A stretch of DNA of 64,000 nt from UBA6168 sp041163745 (GCA_041163745.1 JBEAQU010000049.1:124001-188000), one strand, 5' to 3'; counted from the first letter of the stretch, positions 50,211 through 59,515 are shown. A program made the numbers and translations. Notes: generated by a model from the letters alone, not told the origin.

Positions 50211-53200
50211 ATGAAGGTCAACTTTACGATGGTAGGGCTCTTCGGATTGGCGTTGGGGTTGATGCCCCTGTCCTTCCAGGCCCAAAGCTTCGATCCGGAA
50301 ACCACGGCTCGGCAGTATGTGACCGCTCATGCCGAGGCTTGGGGATTTACGCCCCGGGACCTGGACGGTATGACTGTCAACGACGCTTACACGGATCCCT
50401 CCACCGGCATCTCCCGGGTTTTTTTCCTGCAGCGGTATGAGGGCATTCCGGTCTATAACGCTATCCTGAACGTCAACATCAAAAAGGACGGCAGCGTATT
50501 TTATGTGGGGAAGCGCTTCCAGCCGAACCTGGCGGATCGAATCAACACCGTGCAGCCTGTCCTGTCGGCCGAAGCCGCCGTCGAACGGCTTGTACAGCAT
50601 CTCGGCCTGCCGGCGGAGGCCCTCCAGCCGGTGGGCAGGCCGGGGAACCGGTCGGCTGTTTTCAGCAAGGGCGGTCTCGCCAGGGAGGACATCCCCGTGC
50701 ACCTGAGTTACCAACCCCACGGCCAGGCCGTGCTGCTGGCATGGGATATCCTGCTGGCTCCTGCCGGCAACCACGACAAATGGAGTATCCGGGTGGATGC
50801 CGTCACCGGCGACATATTGGACGAGTACAACTGGACGGTCTATTGTCGGGTCGACGGCAGCGCCTTCGACCGGCAGGATCACGATTGTTCCACTCACCGG
50901 GACGGGTCCGCCGGGGCGCAGCGTGCCACCGCCGCCCTCGCCTCGAACGGCGCCACCTACCATGTCTGGCCCGCCCCGTTCGAAAGCCCCAACCATGGCC
51001 CCCGGACCCTGGTGACAGACCCGCATGACCCCGTCGCCTCTCCCTACGGCTGGCACGATACCGACGGACAGGTGGGGGCCGAACATACCATCACCCGGGG
51101 CAACAACGCCCATGCCTACCAAGACCGCGACGACAATTCTTTTTCCCAGGGGGACGAGCCCGACGGAGGGGCGGAGCTGCTCTTCGATTTTCCTTACGAG
51201 CCGACCTGGGAGCCCGAGGAATACATAGACGCCGCCGTGACCAACCTGTTCTTCTGGACCAATTTCATGCATGACTTCTCCTACCATATGGGCATGACGG
51301 AAGTGGCGGGGAATTTTCAGCAGAACAACTACGGCAACGGTGGCAACGGGAACGACCCGATAATCGCCCGCGCCCAGGCCGCCGCCAACACCGGCAGCGC
51401 CAACAACGCTTTTTATTCGCATTCCCCGGACGGTTCCAGCGGTTCGATCAACATGTTCATCTGGCAAAACGCCGGTTCCAGATTCCTGAAGGTGGAAGCA
51501 CCGGCGGACATTGCCGGGGAGTACGAAACCGTCCTGCCCACTGCCGGCGACTGGGGCGCCGGTGCATACGTCACCTCCACGCCGGTCACCGGCGAGGTCG
51601 TGGTCGTCGCCGATGCAGTGGGTGTTCCGACCGACGGCTGCAACCCGCTCACCAACGAAGCGGATGTAATGGGACGGATCGCCCTGATAGACCGGGGCAG
51701 CTGTGAATTCGGCTCCAAGGCCAAAAGGGCCCAGGAAGCCGGTGCCATCGGGGTCATCATCTGCAATATCGCCGGGGTGGATCCCCCGGGCGGCATGGCA
51801 CCCGGTGCGGACGGTGGCGATGTCAACATCCCCGTCGTCATGCTCACCCTGCCCAAATGTGATATCATCCGCCAATATGCCGGGGACGGTCTCGTCATCT
51901 CCCTGGTCAATCCCGGACAACTGGTTCCGGCATCCTTGGACGGCGACCTGGATAACGGCATCATCGCCCATGAATACGGACACGGCATCTCCATCCGGCT
52001 GACCGGCGGTCCTTCCGCTTCCTGCCTCGGCAATGCCGAACAAATGGGGGAAGGCTGGAGCGACTGGGTGGCCTTGGTCACTTCCGTCCAGCCGGGTGAT
52101 GTCGGCGATGCCGTCCGCGGGATCGGAACCTACGCCCTGCGGGAGTCCACCGACGGACAGGGGATCCGCCGATACCCCTATTCCACGGATATGAGCGTGA
52201 ACCCTTTGACCTACAAAGACGTCGCCGGAAACACAGGTGTCCATGCCATCGGGGAGGTCTGGGTCGGCATGCTGTGGGACATGTACTGGGCCTTTGTCGA
52301 CCAGTATGGTTGGAGCAGCGATTTCTACGACCCGGCCAGCGGGAACTACATGGCTACCCGCTTGGTGTACGAAGGGATGAAGACCCAGGCCTGCAATCCG
52401 GGTTTCGTGACAGGCCGTGATGCCATCCTGGCAGCGGACGAGGCTTTGTACGACGGTGCCCACCAGTGTCTTCTGTGGGAAGTGTTCGCCCGCCGCGGGC
52501 TCGGGGAAGGTGCCGACGAAGGTTCCACCGACAGCGCCACGGACCAGGTGGAATCCTTCGAGATGCCTTGTGCCTGCCGGAACGCCATCCGGCTGTCGAA
52601 GACAGTCACGGATTTCATCGAACCGGGCCAGGATATCACCGTAACCATCCAGGTGAGCAATTGCAAGACGGAGCCGGTCACCGGTGTGACGCTTACAGAC
52701 GAGATTCCCGCCGGCACCCAATTCAAGGCCGGTTCTTCCAATGTCCCGGCCACCGTCAGCGGAGGGGTCGTCACGTTCGACCTCGGTGCGCTCGACTTCG
52801 GTGCCAATACGGAAATCAGCTACCAGCTTTCCAGCTCCCCCGACCTGCATTCCGTTCGTCGCTGGCTGGATGAAGTCGCGGATGCCACGGCCTTGGACAA
52901 CTGGCTCTTCGACAGCGACCCCACCGGCTCCGCCGACAACATCTGGACCATTTCCGACCAGTTCGGCGGATTTACGGGCGACTATGCCTGGTATGCCGCC
53001 AGCCTCCCGGCAGAAAGCGATGTGTACCTGATCGGCGACGAGGACGTCGCGGCCTGGACGGTCGTCGGTGACCGGCCTACCCTCCGGATTTATCACCGAT
53101 ACAATACGGAAGGCGGGGCGGACGGCGGCTCCATCGAGGTGAAACCGGTGGATGCCACGGAATGGGAAAGGGTCGGCGACCTGATCCTCCGCAACGGATA

Positions 53201-53786
53201 TCCAGGCGAACTGCAGTACGGCACCCTGGCCTTGCCCAACATCGGCGCTTTCTCCGGAAACAGCGGCGGCGAGTTCGAAGCCACCTATGTCGACCTTTCC
53301 CCCTGGCTGGGTGAAACCATCCACCTGCGGTTCCGCTACAGTTCCGATGCGAACACCACGGTAACGGACGGCGGCTGGCTGATAGACGACATAGAATTCC
53401 TGGACCTCATCCAATACAATGCCACCGCCTGCCTGTCCACAGCGGAAGGTGAGCAGCTGTGTGTCAAGGCCCCGGAGGAGGGTACCATCGTCCAATCTGC
53501 GGAAGGGGAAAATGTCGCTTCCACGGAGGTGCTCCGCAACCTCTCCGTGAGCGTCTACCCCAATCCGGCCAGGGAGGCGGTGCAGGTGTCGCTCCAAAGC
53601 CCGCAGGAACAGGAGGTGACCGTGAGTCTGCTGGGAATGGACGGACGGGTGATCCATACGCGTCCAATGGCGGTATACGGCAGCAATCAGCTGATGCTGC
53701 CCGTACGACAGCTCCCGTCCGGTATCTATGCCGTGACGGTCCGTTCGGCGGAAGGTACCGTCGTCACCAAGATCATGGTGGAATAA
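50211..53786 (+). CDS. Secreted M36 (fungalysin-like) metalloprotease with PA domain and T9SS type A signal
   Basis: The 1191-residue protein has a signal peptide (MKVNFTMVGLFGLALGLMPL, then FQAQS), a FTP/PepSY-like propeptide (about 25-200), the catalytic domain with the zinc motif IIAHEYGHGISI and the later ligand region EQMGEGWSDW, and a PA insert (about 480-570) between the halves. A DUF11-like module (LSKTVTDFIEPGQDITVTI) and a jelly-roll-like domain precede the C-terminal type A sorting domain (VSVYPNPAREAVQVS ... IYAVTVRSAEG). It is exported by Sec and T9SS and should digest proteins outside the cell. The start is ATG 50211; the longer frame is rejected for lack of a signal peptide. 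Confidence 0.93.
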   Translation: MKVNFTMVGLFGLALGLMPLSFQAQSFDPETTARQYVTAHAEAWGFTPRDLDGMTVNDAYTDPSTGISRVFFLQRYEGIPVYNAILNVNIKKDGSVFYVGKRFQPNLADRINTVQPVLSAEAAVERLVQHLGLPAEALQPVGRPGNRSAVFSKGGLAREDIPVHLSYQPHGQAVLLAWDILLAPAGNHDKWSIRVDAVTGDILDEYNWTVYCRVDGSAFDRQDHDCSTHRDGSAGAQRATAALASNGATYHVWPAPFESPNHGPRTLVTDPHDPVASPYGWHDTDGQVGAEHTITRGNNAHAYQDRDDNSFSQGDEPDGGAELLFDFPYEPTWEPEEYIDAAVTNLFFWTNFMHDFSYHMGMTEVAGNFQQNNYGNGGNGNDPIIARAQAAANTGSANNAFYSHSPDGSSGSINMFIWQNAGSRFLKVEAPADIAGEYETVLPTAGDWGAGAYVTSTPVTGEVVVVADAVGVPTDGCNPLTNEADVMGRIALIDRGSCEFGSKAKRAQEAGAIGVIICNIAGVDPPGGMAPGADGGDVNIPVVMLTLPKCDIIRQYAGDGLVISLVNPGQLVPASLDGDLDNGIIAHEYGHGISIRLTGGPSASCLGNAEQMGEGWSDWVALVTSVQPGDVGDAVRGIGTYALRESTDGQGIRRYPYSTDMSVNPLTYKDVAGNTGVHAIGEVWVGMLWDMYWAFVDQYGWSSDFYDPASGNYMATRLVYEGMKTQACNPGFVTGRDAILAADEALYDGAHQCLLWEVFARRGLGEGADEGSTDSATDQVESFEMPCACRNAIRLSKTVTDFIEPGQDITVTIQVSNCKTEPVTGVTLTDEIPAGTQFKAGSSNVPATVSGGVVTFDLGALDFGANTEISYQLSSSPDLHSVRRWLDEVADATALDNWLFDSDPTGSADNIWTISDQFGGFTGDYAWYAASLPAESDVYLIGDEDVAAWTVVGDRPTLRIYHRYNTEGGADGGSIEVKPVDATEWERVGDLILRNGYPGELQYGTLALPNIGAFSGNSGGEFEATYVDLSPWLGETIHLRFRYSSDANTTVTDGGWLIDDIEFLDLIQYNATACLSTAEGEQLCVKAPEEGTIVQSAEGENVASTEVLRNLSVSVYPNPAREAVQVSLQSPQEQEVTVSLLGMDGRVIHTRPMAVYGSNQLMLPVRQLPSGIYAVTVRSAEGTVVTKIMVE

Positions 53787-53822
53787 GAACCGGCTCGATT
53801 CCAGATTTGTCGGCGGCTGGTT

Positions 53823-53866
53823 GACAGGGCGGCGGAGCATCCACAGGATTGCTCCGCCGCCCTGTC
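53823..53866. terminator. Perfect 17-bp hairpin after the M36 protease gene
   Basis: Bases 53823-53839 are the exact reverse complement of 53850-53866 (GACAGGGCGGCGGAGCA stem), around a 10-base loop, beginning 36 bases after the protease stop. It is the strongest hairpin seen in the window and lacks a T-run. A terminator or 3' stabiliser is likely. Confidence 0.65.
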
Positions 53867-53992
53867 TCCACCCGTCCGGCAGCTGGCAGGCAGCAGGCTC
53901 TTGCGTTAAAAAAATGCCAAAATCCCGCGCTGCCTTGAATTCATGTGGTAATAGCCATATCTTGCGGCTATCCAACGAAAGGTCATAAGGAT

Positions 53993-54316
53993 ATGAGAAT
54001 TATGCTCCGTTATCTATCCGCCTTCTTCCTTTCGCTGAGCATGATCAGCCCGGCGGAAGCCGGCGTGTCTCCCGTTGAGCCGCGCAAGGTGACCGTTTAT
54101 CCCAATCCCGCCAGCCAATTCATCAGCATAGACAACGCGGACCAGGTGAGCCAGATAGTCATCATCAACCTGGTCGGACGAAAGCTCAAGAATTTCGAAT
54201 CGGTGCGCAAAGAAGAACAGTACGATATCAGCGAGCTTCCGGCAGGCATGTACCTGGTACAGCTGCTGGATGCCCGACAGAAGGTGTTGTCAACCGTCAG
54301 AATCAGCAAACGATAA
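53993..54316 (+). CDS. Mini T9SS protein: signal peptide plus stand-alone type A sorting domain
   Basis: The 107-residue product has a signal peptide (MLRYLSAFFLSLSMISPAEA) and then almost nothing but a type A T9SS C-terminal domain: KVTVYPNPASQFISIDNAD, IIINLVGRKLKNFES, and ELPAGMYLVQLLDARQKV ending in ISKR. There is no cargo. It resembles the last 80 residues of the M36 protease upstream but is not a copy. It could be a genuine small exported protein, a decoy or regulator of T9SS, or the remnant of a larger protein. ATG 53993 is used; a start at 53945 would remove the clear signal peptide. Confidence 0.75.
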   Translation: MRIMLRYLSAFFLSLSMISPAEAGVSPVEPRKVTVYPNPASQFISIDNADQVSQIVIINLVGRKLKNFESVRKEEQYDISELPAGMYLVQLLDARQKVLSTVRISKR

Positions 54317-54357
54317 GTTCGGGTCCCATCGCATCCAAGGAGCTCCGCCTCACCCTT

Positions 54358-54377
54358 CCGGCCATTGAACGGGCCGG
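54358..54377. terminator. Hairpin with T-rich flank after the mini T9SS gene
   Basis: CCGGCC at 54358-54363 pairs with GGCCGG at 54372-54377 around a short loop, followed by TTCCCTTT. It lies 42 bases after the stop, between this gene and convergent trpF. Confidence 0.4.
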
Positions 54378-54461
54378 TTCCCTTTCATTCCATCCGGTCC
54401 TGATATCGATCCTACGCCCCGCCGACTGCCTGTCCGTCGGGCAAGTCAGCGCCGGAGCCGG

Positions 54462-55115
54462 TCAATATCCCTCCACCGCCCGGAAGAAGGCCGCCAGTTT
54501 CCGCTCGTCCAGTCGTCCGTCCGTCCGCACACCGGAGCATAGGTCCACACCGAAAGGCCGGACAGCATCCAGGGCGGCCTGCACGTTGTCGGACCGTAGC
54601 CCACCGGCCAGGAAAACCGGTACCGGGGTCTCCTGCACAATCCTTCGGCTAAGGCGCCAGTCGTGGACCTTTCCCGTGCCGCCCAGCTCCTTGACAGGCA
54701 GGTCGGGCCGGCCGCTGTCCAGCAGGAGTGCATCCACCTGAGGGGCGATGCGGAGTGCTTCCCGGATGCTGTGTTCATCCCGGACGTGGATGACCTGTAC
54801 CACGCGGACGCCGGGAAGTTTCTCCCGAAGGAAGCCATAGTCTTCCTTTTGCAGGGCATCCACCAACTGAACGGTGCCCGTACGGACCTTGCCATGGTGG
54901 GCTACCACGGCGGCCGCTTCGGTTTCAGCCGTCAGTAGAAAGGTGTCGACAGCCGGCGGCACTCGCCGGGCGATGGTTGCGATGCGTTCATCGGATATGA
55001 CGCCCGGACCGCTCGGCATCCGGGCCACCAGCCCCAAGGCGGAGGCTCCGTAGCGGACAGCCATGGCCGCTTCCTCCGGCGAGGCGATGCAGCAGATCTT
55101 GATTCGTGTCCTCAC
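54462..55115 (-). CDS. trpF: Phosphoribosylanthranilate isomerase-like protein (stand-alone TrpF)
   Basis: The 217-residue barrel protein matches TrpF, which isomerises phosphoribosylanthranilate in tryptophan synthesis. Motifs are RIKICCIASPEEAAMA (usually KICG), VQLVDAL, LLLDSGRPDL, GGTGKVHDW, PVFLAGGLRSDNV and FGVDLCSGVRT. The catalytic Cys of KIC and an Asp of LLLD are kept. No other trp gene is near. The frame is open to 55760, but no ATG exists close by; GTG 55115 gives VRTRIKICC, and a TAACTTTG box lies 49 bases upstream. Because it is isolated, a different barrel substrate remains possible. Confidence 0.82.
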   Translation of the reverse strand: MRTRIKICCIASPEEAAMAVRYGASALGLVARMPSGPGVISDERIATIARRVPPAVDTFLLTAETEAAAVVAHHGKVRTGTVQLVDALQKEDYGFLREKLPGVRVVQVIHVRDEHSIREALRIAPQVDALLLDSGRPDLPVKELGGTGKVHDWRLSRRIVQETPVPVFLAGGLRSDNVQAALDAVRPFGVDLCSGVRTDGRLDERKLAAFFRAVEGY

Positions 55116-55163
55116 AAAAGAGAAGTTACAAAACGTTAACGGAGAGACCGGTGAAAACCATGG

Positions 55164-55171
55164 CAAAGTTA
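55164..55171 (-). promoter_or_regulatory. Candidate -7 element (TAACTTTG) for trpF
   Basis: TAACTTTG on the minus strand fits TAnnTTTG and lies 49 bases before the GTG start of trpF, in the 78-base divergent gap to the PHP gene. No -33 TTTG at the right spacing. It supports the short start of trpF. Confidence 0.35.
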
Positions 55172-55193
55172 TTAGCTTGTGCGCAAAAAAGAC

Positions 55194-56315
55194 ATGAGAC
55201 TGCAGCTGACCATTCTTTTGGCCGCTTGGGTTGCGGGACAGCTCCCGGGCCAAGGCGCACACTCGCACGCCGCCCAGCGGGCGATCGATTTTCCGGATGT
55301 CCCGGGATACCGTACCCTGGCCTGTGACCTTCACATACACAGCGTGTTTTCCGACGGGAGTGTCTGGCCGGATATCCGGGTACAGGAAGCGGTGCGGGAC
55401 AGCCTGGATCTGATATCCCTGACCGAACATCTCGAATATCAGCCCCATGGAGCGGATATTCCCCATCCGGACCGGAACCGTTCCTATGCACTGGCAGAGG
55501 AATATGCACGTCCCTACGGTCTGCTGATCGCCCCGGGATCGGAAATAACCCGGGATATGCCGCCCGGTCATACCAATGCCATATTCATATCGGATGGCAA
55601 CAAGTTGCTGATGGAAGATCCGGTGGCGGTCTTTCGGGAAGCGAACCAGCAGGGAGCCTTCCTTTTTTGGAACCACCCCAACTGGATAGCCCAGCGTACG
55701 GACGGAGTGGCCCGTCTGACGGATATGCACCGGCAATTCATAGCGGAAGGTCTGCTGCATGGCATCGAGGTGGTCAATGAGCTGACCTATTCCGACGAAG
55801 CCCTACAAATTGCGCTGGACCATAACCTGACCATCATGGGTACGTCCGATATCCACGGACTGGTGGATTGGAACTTCGACATTGCCGGTGGCGGACATCG
55901 TCCGGTGACGTTGGTGTTGGCGGAGGAGCGTTCCCTGCCGGCCATCAAGGCGGCTTTGTTCGACCGGCGGACGGTGGTGTGGCATAACAACACCCTGATT
56001 GGGCGGGCACAACACCTGCAGCCCTTGTTGGAGGCATCGGTCGGAGTGACGCGGGCCTATTACAATGGTACCTCCTCCGTCGCGGTGGTGGAGCTGACGA
56101 ACCGGAGCGATGCCGAATTTGTGCTGCTGAACCAATCCGGCTACCGTTTCCACGACGATGCGGGCTTGGTGGTGCTTCCGCCTCATGGCCGCACGACCGT
56201 GGAGGTGAAGACGGGAGAGCAGTTGGCTGCGTTCGAGCTTTCCTTCGCCGTATTGAACACGGTGACGGCACCGGGTGTGAATGCCCGGCTGACTTTGCCC
56301 GTCACGGTCCCCTGA
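55194..56315 (+). CDS. Secreted PHP-domain phosphoesterase (Sb-PDE-like)
   Basis: The 373-residue protein has a signal peptide (MRLQLTILLAAWVAGQLPG) and a PHP metal-binding domain: DLHIHSVFSDGS, SLTEHLEYQ, APGSEITRD, LFWNHPNW and GTSDIHGLVDW supply the histidines, aspartates and glutamate of a tri-metal site. A beta-rich domain (about 270-373) follows. Such exported PHP proteins are annotated in Bacteroidota as Sb-PDE-family phosphodiesterases; the natural substrate is unknown. ATG 55194 is used; a GTG at 55179 would lengthen the basic n-region. It converges with the T9SS gene 22 bases away. Confidence 0.87.
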   Translation: MRLQLTILLAAWVAGQLPGQGAHSHAAQRAIDFPDVPGYRTLACDLHIHSVFSDGSVWPDIRVQEAVRDSLDLISLTEHLEYQPHGADIPHPDRNRSYALAEEYARPYGLLIAPGSEITRDMPPGHTNAIFISDGNKLLMEDPVAVFREANQQGAFLFWNHPNWIAQRTDGVARLTDMHRQFIAEGLLHGIEVVNELTYSDEALQIALDHNLTIMGTSDIHGLVDWNFDIAGGGHRPVTLVLAEERSLPAIKAALFDRRTVVWHNNTLIGRAQHLQPLLEASVGVTRAYYNGTSSVAVVELTNRSDAEFVLLNQSGYRFHDDAGLVVLPPHGRTTVEVKTGEQLAAFELSFAVLNTVTAPGVNARLTLPVTVP

Positions 56316-56337
56316 CGGATTCCGGTGGGTATGATTT

Positions 56338-58308
56338 TCAAAAAACGAGCAGCACCCGGCCGTTTTCCCGTGCCCTGGTTCCGGAGGGAAGCGTAATTTC
56401 AGCCTCCCATCGGTACAGTCCCGGCGGAGCCAAGGCCCCGCGGTATCGGCCGTCCCAGCCATCGGCGGCCTCGTTGGTCCTGCCGTCCTTCCTTTCGAAA
56501 ACGATATTTCCCCAACGGTCCGAAATCCGGAACAAGGGGAGTGGAAGCCTGCTTTCCGTTAGTGGGTAGAAGCGGTCGTTGGTACCGTCCCCGTTCGGGC
56601 TGAAGGCGGTCGGAAAAAAGACGGGCGGTGCATTCCGGACGTGGAGGACGAGGTCATCGGTGGCCGTGCATCCGTTGGTGTCCGTGATCACCACTTTGAG
56701 CAGGGCGGTACCATCGAGGCGTACGGCAGGCTGTCTGCAGTGTATGCAATCCAGGTCGCCGGGTCCGGAAAGAGTCCAATGGAACCGGCTGTTGCCGTCA
56801 TCGCTGCTGGAGAAATCGACCGGCGTATCCAGTCCGGCCGGAACGGGGCGGTCTTCTCCCAGGTTGATCCAGACAGGGGGGGCGGGGACGACTTCCACCG
56901 TGTCGTGGTAGGTGCCGCAGGGTCCGGTGACCGTGACGGCGTAGGTTCCGGGCCGGTCGACGAGCAGGGAAGGGCCGTTGGAGCCGTCGTTCCAGGTGTA
57001 GGTCGATCCGCCGCCGGCCGCCGCCAACAGGCGGGTGCCACCTTGGCAGAGGACCGGGGCGGCCGGTGTGATGAGCATACCGGAGCCGGCGACAGTGATG
57101 GGTGTAGGATCTTCCGGATCCAGTGTGGCGGGATTGTCGGAACGGAGGACGGTTCCCAGGCCGACGGGTAAGGTTCGGACGGAAGCGTGGGATGCCTGGG
57201 TTCCGGTATCAGTACCGACCTGGACCAGGACCGAAAAGGATTGGGTGTCGAGCAGCACTTCCATGGCGCTGACATCGAGCAGGTGGGAACCCCAGCCGTT
57301 GACCGAACCGGAGGCGGGCAGGTCCTTCACCATGTCTGTCAGTACATAGGCAGGCGGCAGGGTATCGGTCAGCTGTAGTTGGCCGTAGGCGATACCGGCC
57401 GTGTTTCGGAACTGATAATCAAGGGTGACAAAACCGCAAGGGACGACAGCTGCGGGGGAGGCGGACTTGGTAAGGCTGATTTGATAGGGGCAGGAGCAGC
57501 CGTCGCCCTCGCTTCCGGCGGGACCAGGGAATTGTCGCCGGACTTTACCATTGAATTTGTTGAACAGCAGCAATCTTTTCTGTTGGCCTTCCCCGTAGTC
57601 CACGCCGTACAGGTTGCCCCATCGGTCGAAGAAAAGGGATTGGAGGGATTTGATCTGCGGTTGTGCCGAATAATTGACGCTGGTCACGAGGCCGGCGCTG
57701 CTGACTTTGACCAGTCTCTTCCGTATCTCGTCGAATCCGAAGAGGCTTCCGAACACGGGATCGAACGCCATGTCGGTGATGCGTACCGGTTCGTCGCTGA
57801 CGATGGAGGCGAGTCCTGCATAGTAGGGTGGCTGCAGGTTGATGGTGTACAGTGATTTTGCGTTGCCGCCGGGTTCCCTGCCGATGACCAGGAGGGCACC
57901 ACCCTGCGGGCGGACCGTTCCGGCGAAGTATTCCAGGGACGGATCCAGGTTGGGAGGGACGCCGAGGCTGGCGACGGTTCCGTCGGCATGGATTCGGAGG
58001 AGGTTCCGCGAATCGGATTCCAATCCGTATATCAGGTTGTCCGTCACGTTGTAGCCGATTGCGGTGATGCGGTGGCCGAGGTCATCCGCCAGGGTGGTCA
58101 GGAGGGGCATGGCGGCCGAAGTGGTATCCCGCCGGATACTGACCAGGAAGCTGTGCTGTCCGTCCCCGCCGACATGATAGAGGTGGCCGTCACAGGGAAA
58201 GGAAGGTTGGGTGGCGGCATCCGGCGCCAGGAGGCAAAGGATTGTCGGGAGGAGGAGGCGGAGCAGTGGGGTGAATTCCGCCGACCGGATAAGATGTAGC
58301 AAGGACAT
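56338..58308 (-). CDS. Secreted protein with gliding-type (T9SS type B) C-terminal domain
   Basis: The 656-residue protein has a signal peptide (hydrophobic LLRLLLPTILCLLAPDAA near 14-31), a propeller-like region of about 240 residues with short repeats (LYGVDYGEG, FGFDEIRK, YGLESDSR), a DUF11-like middle (SLTKSASPAAVVPCGFVTLDY), an Ig/PKD-like module, and the type B domain: PTAFSPNGDGTNDRFYP, ISDRWGNIVFERK and LAPPGLYRWEAEI. It should be secreted by T9SS and held at the surface; binding partner unknown. A CATCTTTG near 58330 on its strand is one mismatch from the -7 box. Confidence 0.88.
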   Translation of the reverse strand: MSLLHLIRSAEFTPLLRLLLPTILCLLAPDAATQPSFPCDGHLYHVGGDGQHSFLVSIRRDTTSAAMPLLTTLADDLGHRITAIGYNVTDNLIYGLESDSRNLLRIHADGTVASLGVPPNLDPSLEYFAGTVRPQGGALLVIGREPGGNAKSLYTINLQPPYYAGLASIVSDEPVRITDMAFDPVFGSLFGFDEIRKRLVKVSSAGLVTSVNYSAQPQIKSLQSLFFDRWGNLYGVDYGEGQQKRLLLFNKFNGKVRRQFPGPAGSEGDGCSCPYQISLTKSASPAAVVPCGFVTLDYQFRNTAGIAYGQLQLTDTLPPAYVLTDMVKDLPASGSVNGWGSHLLDVSAMEVLLDTQSFSVLVQVGTDTGTQASHASVRTLPVGLGTVLRSDNPATLDPEDPTPITVAGSGMLITPAAPVLCQGGTRLLAAAGGGSTYTWNDGSNGPSLLVDRPGTYAVTVTGPCGTYHDTVEVVPAPPVWINLGEDRPVPAGLDTPVDFSSSDDGNSRFHWTLSGPGDLDCIHCRQPAVRLDGTALLKVVITDTNGCTATDDLVLHVRNAPPVFFPTAFSPNGDGTNDRFYPLTESRLPLPLFRISDRWGNIVFERKDGRTNEAADGWDGRYRGALAPPGLYRWEAEITLPSGTRARENGRVLLVF

Positions 58309-58465
58309 ATGGCTGCGTGTTGGTCAAAGATGGGAATCATCCGCTGAAATGACAAGCATGGAATGGGTGTGTATGGCAGGAAAGCTCCGGCTTCCCCTGT
58401 ATCCACAGGTTAAAGACAATCGGAATAGAAGGAAGTTCATGTTCGGCAAAATCCGGTCGATTGCG

Positions 58466-58473
58466 TACATTTG
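58466..58473 (+). promoter_or_regulatory. Candidate -7 element (TACATTTG) for the DUF1080 gene
   Basis: TACATTTG matches TAnnTTTG and lies about 98 bases before ATG 58571. No TTTG at the -33 spacing. The region just before the start is also AT-rich. Confidence 0.3.
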
Positions 58474-58570
58474 GGCCAGACAGGGTTTGCCGGAGGGGAG
58501 CGGGAGCATAAATGAGGCTGGCGGCGGCCGAAGCAGCAGTGCCTATCCATATTCACAAATATCATATCAT

Positions 58571-59515
58571 ATGAAAAAAGGTATCCTTTTACCAATCCTG
58601 GCAGCCTGGATTTGTGCGCTGCCGTCCGTATCCGCTCATCCTGGTCCGCCGGAAGACAAGGAACTGATCGGCCGTTGGGACCTGACGGTGGAGTGGGGGG
58701 GACGGCAGGTTCCTTCCTGGCTGGAGGTGAAATTATCCGGTATCCGGACCTTGGTCGGCTACTTTGTTGCGGACGGGGGGAGTGCGAGGCCCATTTCGAA
58801 GGTTCATTTCGAAGGTGGCAAGGTCAGTTTCCGTATTCCGCCGCAGTGGGAGGACAGTCCGAACGACCTGGTCTTCGAAGGGATGTTGTCGGACGGGCGG
58901 CTCAGCGGAACCATCACCACACCCGACGGGAAGCGGCATGCATTTACCGGGGAGCGGGCGCCGTCCCTGCGCAGGGACGGGCCGGTCACCTGGGGGGAGC
59001 CCATCAACCTGCTCAACGGCAGGGACCTCAGCGGCTGGCACGCCCAGGGTACCGATAACCAATGGGTGGTGGAGGACGGTGTGTTGAAAAGTCCGCGCTC
59101 CGGTTCCAACCTCCTGACGGATCAGGTTTTCGAGGACTTCAAGCTGCACATTGAGTTCCGATATCCGGAAGGGAGCAACAGTGGCGTCTATCTGCGCGGC
59201 CGTTACGAGGTGCAGGTCGAGGACAGTCGGGGGAAAGAGCCGTCTTCCGTCTATTTCGGCGGTGTTTACGGGTTTCTTACGCCGAACGAAATCGTTGCCC
59301 GGGCGCCGGGGGAGTGGCAGAGTTTCGACATCACCCTGGTCGGTCGGTTGGTCACGGTGGTGGCGAACGGGAAGACCGTCATCTCGGAGCAGTTGATCCC
59401 CGGAATTACGGGCGGGGCGATCGACAGCAAGGAAGGAGAACCAGGGCCCATCCTTTTGCAAGGCGACCACGGTCCGATCGAATACCGGAATATCATTCTG
59501 ACGCCGGCGAAGTAG
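58571..59515 (+). CDS. Exported DUF1080 (3-keto-disaccharide hydrolase-like) protein
   Basis: The 314-residue protein has a signal peptide (MKKGILLPILAAWICALPSV, SAHP) and two domains: an N-terminal lipocalin-like beta barrel (about 30-125; ELIGRWDLTVEWGG ... GMLSDGRLSGTI) and a C-terminal DUF1080 concanavalin-like domain (about 145-314; LLNGRDLSGWHAQG, NQWVVEDGVLKSP, LHIEFRYPEGSNSGVYLRG). Family members include 3-keto-glycoside hydrolases; substrate here is unknown. The frame is open from 58211, but ATG 58571 has the signal peptide and an upstream -7 box. Confidence 0.88.
   Translation: MKKGILLPILAAWICALPSVSAHPGPPEDKELIGRWDLTVEWGGRQVPSWLEVKLSGIRTLVGYFVADGGSARPISKVHFEGGKVSFRIPPQWEDSPNDLVFEGMLSDGRLSGTITTPDGKRHAFTGERAPSLRRDGPVTWGEPINLLNGRDLSGWHAQGTDNQWVVEDGVLKSPRSGSNLLTDQVFEDFKLHIEFRYPEGSNSGVYLRGRYEVQVEDSRGKEPSSVYFGGVYGFLTPNEIVARAPGEWQSFDITLVGRLVTVVANGKTVISEQLIPGITGGAIDSKEGEPGPILLQGDHGPIEYRNIILTPAK

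Noticed and set aside
50190..53975. 1261-residue frame on the minus strand over the M36 protease
   Set aside because: It is a shadow of the GC-rich protease gene, with no domain, no signal and repetitive Gly/Val/Asp content; the plus-strand product has a full catalytic site.
54462..55760. 432-residue extended trpF
   Set aside because: The added N-terminal half is antisense to the PHP gene and shows no domain; a -7 box lies at 55164-55171, downstream of it.
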